Program-made: the position numbers and the translations under genes
The notes under the pieces: model-generated
What the model was told of the DNA's origin: nothing
The model's database searches: none
The model's input: the letters and a program-made list of their open reading frames with translations, nothing else
NCBI GenBank assembly: GCA_029338835.1
Contig: JAQYBD010000061.1
Location: 1 to 34,120, forward strand
Source of the DNA: Selenomonadaceae bacterium
Lineage (GTDB): Bacteria; Bacillota; Negativicutes; Selenomonadales; Selenomonadaceae
Direction: 5' to 3'
DNA length: 34,120 nt
Shown: positions 32,591 through 34,120 of the stretch, in pieces
How positions within the stretch are numbered: position 1 is the first letter of the stretch
How the letters are laid out: each line of letters opens with the position of its first letter

Positions 32591-33613
32591 ATGGCAGTAA
32601 AAGTTGCTATCAATGGTTTTGGTCGTATCGGCCGTCTCGCCTTCCGTCAGATGTTCGATGCTGAGGGTTATGAAGTTGTTGCTATCAACGACCTCACGAA
32701 GCCGTCCATGCTCGCATACCTGCTGAAGTACGATTCTTCCCAGGGCAAGTACGAGTACGCTGACACGGTTTCTGCTGATGACGAAGCTGGTACGATCACG
32801 GTCAAAGGCAAGACGATCAAGATCTATGCTGAGCGTGATGCAAAAGACATTCCTTGGGCTAAGCATGATGTAGATGTCGTTCTCGAGTGCACGGGCTTCT
32901 ACACGTCCAAGGAGAAAGCTTCTGCTCATCTCGCAGCAGGCGCTAAGAAAGTTGTCATCTCCGCTCCGGCTGGTAACGACCTCCCGACGATCGTTTACAA
33001 CACGAACCATAAGACGATCCCGGCTGGCACGAAAGTTATCTCCGCTGCATCCTGCACGACGAACTGCCTCGCACCGATGGCTGACGCTCTGAACAAGTTT
33101 GCTCCGATCAAGAGCGGCATCATGCAGACGATTCACGCTTTCACGGGCGACCAGATGGTACTCGATGGCCCGCAGCGCAAGGGTAATCTCCGCCGCAGCC
33201 GTGCTGCTTCCGAGAACATCGTTCCGGCTTCCTCGGGTGCTGCTAAAGCTATCGGCCTCGTTCTGCCGGATCTGAACGGCAAACTCATCGGTGCTGCACA
33301 GCGCGTTCCGACCCCGACGGGCTCCACGACGCTGCTCTATGCTGTTGTTGAGGGTGAAGTTACGGTTGAGGGCATCAACGCTGCTATGAAGGCTGCTCAG
33401 ACGGAGTCCTTCGGCTACAACGAGGACGAGATCGTTTCGAAGGATATCGTCGGCATGCGTTATGGCTCCCTGTTCGATGCTACGCAGACGATGGTTTCCC
33501 ACACGGGCGACGGCAACTCCCTCGTACAGGTTGTTTCCTGGTACGATAACGAGAACTCCTACACGAGCCAGATGGTTCGCACGATCAAATACTTCGCTGA
33601 GGAAGTCAAGTAA
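32591..33613 (+). CDS. gap: Glyceraldehyde-3-phosphate dehydrogenase, type I
   Basis: Glycolytic enzyme oxidising glyceraldehyde 3-phosphate with NAD and phosphate, 340 residues. The nucleotide-binding start is [13 protein letters not shown] with AINDL (Asp34, NAD preference). The catalytic [12 protein letters not shown] contains Cys155 and HAFTGDQ holds His182. [11 protein letters not shown] near the C-terminus is conserved. AGGGGG (32573-32578) precedes ATG 32591. Its codons are richer in U-ending forms (GCT, GTT, GGT) than neighbouring genes, typical of a highly expressed gene. It starts a glycolytic operon with pgk. Confidence 0.97.
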   Translation: MAVKVAINGFGRIGRLAFRQMFDAEGYEVVAINDLTKPSMLAYLLKYDSSQGKYEYADTVSADDEAGTITVKGKTIKIYAERDAKDIPWAKHDVDVVLECTGFYTSKEKASAHLAAGAKKVVISAPAGNDLPTIVYNTNHKTIPAGTKVISAASCTTNCLAPMADALNKFAPIKSGIMQTIHAFTGDQMVLDGPQRKGNLRRSRAASENIVPASSGAAKAIGLVLPDLNGKLIGAAQRVPTPTGSTTLLYAVVEGEVTVEGINAAMKAAQTESFGYNEDEIVSKDIVGMRYGSLFDATQTMVSHTGDGNSLVQVVSWYDNENSYTSQMVRTIKYFAEEVK

Positions 33614-33654
33614 TTGAATTAAGAGTTCTCAACTGAATACAGTAGAAGATCTCT

Positions 33655-33687
33655 TGAGGTCCGGCCGTTTGTTTGGGCCGGACCTCA
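33655..33687 (+). terminator. Hairpin between gap and pgk, probable partial terminator
   Basis: Positions 33655-33666 pair perfectly with 33676-33687 (12 pairs, nine-base loop), followed by TTTATTAT. The short T-tract suggests attenuation or mRNA stabilisation for gap rather than full termination. Confidence 0.65.
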
Positions 33688-33722
33688 TTTATTATGAGAA
33701 AATAAGCCCTGGAGGTTTTACG

Positions 33723-34120
33723 ATGAACAAGAAAACCATCAAAGATATTGATGTAAGCGGCAAAAAAGTATTTGTCCGCGTCGATTACAACGTTCCGTTT
33801 GACGACAAGATGAACATCACGAACGATACGCGCATGGTCCGCACGCTGCCGACCCTGAACTATCTGCTCGATCATGGTGCAGCTCTCGTCATCGCCTGCC
33901 ACATCGGCCGCCCGACCGAGGCTCGCGAGGACAAGTTCTCCACGAAGTACCTCGTCAAGCACCTCTCGGAACTGCTCGGCCGCGATGTCAAGTGGGCTTC
34001 CGACTGCGTCGGTGCAGAGGCAGATGCTGCAAAAGCTGCGCTGAAGCCGGGCGATGTCCTGCTGCTTGAGAACCTCCGCTACCACAAGGAAGAGAAGAAG
34101 AACGATCCTGAGTTCGCAAA
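33723..34120 (+). CDS. pgk: Phosphoglycerate kinase, 5' part
   Basis: The first 132 codons of phosphoglycerate kinase, running off the end of the window. The N-terminal domain signatures are present: KVFVRVDYNVPFDD, the substrate-binding DTRMVRTLPTLNYLLDHGA, and ACHIGRPTEAR. It transfers phosphate from 1,3-bisphosphoglycerate to ADP. GGAGG (33711-33715) precedes ATG 33723. The hairpin between gap and pgk allows different levels of the two proteins. Confidence 0.95.
   Translation, partial: MNKKTIKDIDVSGKKVFVRVDYNVPFDDKMNITNDTRMVRTLPTLNYLLDHGAALVIACHIGRPTEAREDKFSTKYLVKHLSELLGRDVKWASDCVGAEADAAKAALKPGDVLLLENLRYHKEEKKNDPEFA

Noticed and set aside
1..34120. CRISPR arrays, tRNA or rRNA genes, prophage or integrative elements
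   Set aside because: I saw no regularly spaced repeats, no cloverleaf-like sequence and no phage or conjugation genes; the only mobile-element traces are the scars at the left end.

Overview
The window comes from a GC-rich, low-oxygen Firmicute, most likely one of the Negativicutes (Selenomonas/Mitsuokella-like). This rests on the Firmicute cluster rapZ-yvcK-whiA, a clostridial-type SCIFF peptide with its radical SAM maturase, a ferredoxin-dependent 2-oxoglutarate oxidoreductase (korDABC), a mannose-family PTS, and strong G/C preference at third codon positions, which also creates many long antisense reading frames. The genus is an inference; no rRNA or tRNA gene is present.

Layout. 1-570: decayed IS1182-type transposase tail on the minus strand, then the promoter region of mbl. 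572-6900: cell-envelope block with mbl, a secreted AMIN/phosphodiester-glycosidase protein, a secreted SpoIVB-like (S55) peptidase whose motif order is permuted, and murA. 7050-10050: an old-yellow-enzyme-type flavoprotein with a C-terminal cysteine cluster, then a CstA-type transporter behind a structured leader with its own terminator. 10189-14142: a tightly overlapping four-gene signalling operon (OmpR-type regulator, histidine kinase, membrane-anchored protein of unknown function, solute-binding lipoprotein). 14288-16953: a complete mannose-family PTS (IIA, IIB, IIC, IID) behind a strong terminator and its own promoter. 17054-18238 (minus): iron-containing alcohol dehydrogenase. 18609-19484: EamA-type transporter. 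19743-22430: korDABC. 22535-24093 (minus): a small three-helix membrane protein and an MFS exporter. 24308-28391: HAD phosphatase, rapZ, yvcK (with an N-terminal membrane anchor) and whiA. 28388-30629: a membrane-anchored polysaccharide deacetylase and an unrecognised secreted protein. 30703-32298: the 45-residue SCIFF precursor and its maturase. 32591-34120: gap and the 5' part of pgk.

How the parts fit. The first block is wall synthesis and shape. The four-gene signalling operon looks like a binding-protein-assisted two-component system, and the PTS immediately downstream, which has no regulator of its own, is its most obvious candidate target. rapZ-yvcK-whiA links carbon and wall metabolism and lies upstream of the start of a glycolytic operon. 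The most notable items are the SCIFF ranthipeptide pair (a known but poorly understood system), the four-component sensing operon next to the PTS, the permuted S55 peptidase, and the cstA leader, in which an inverted repeat includes the promoter -10 and competes with a downstream hairpin.
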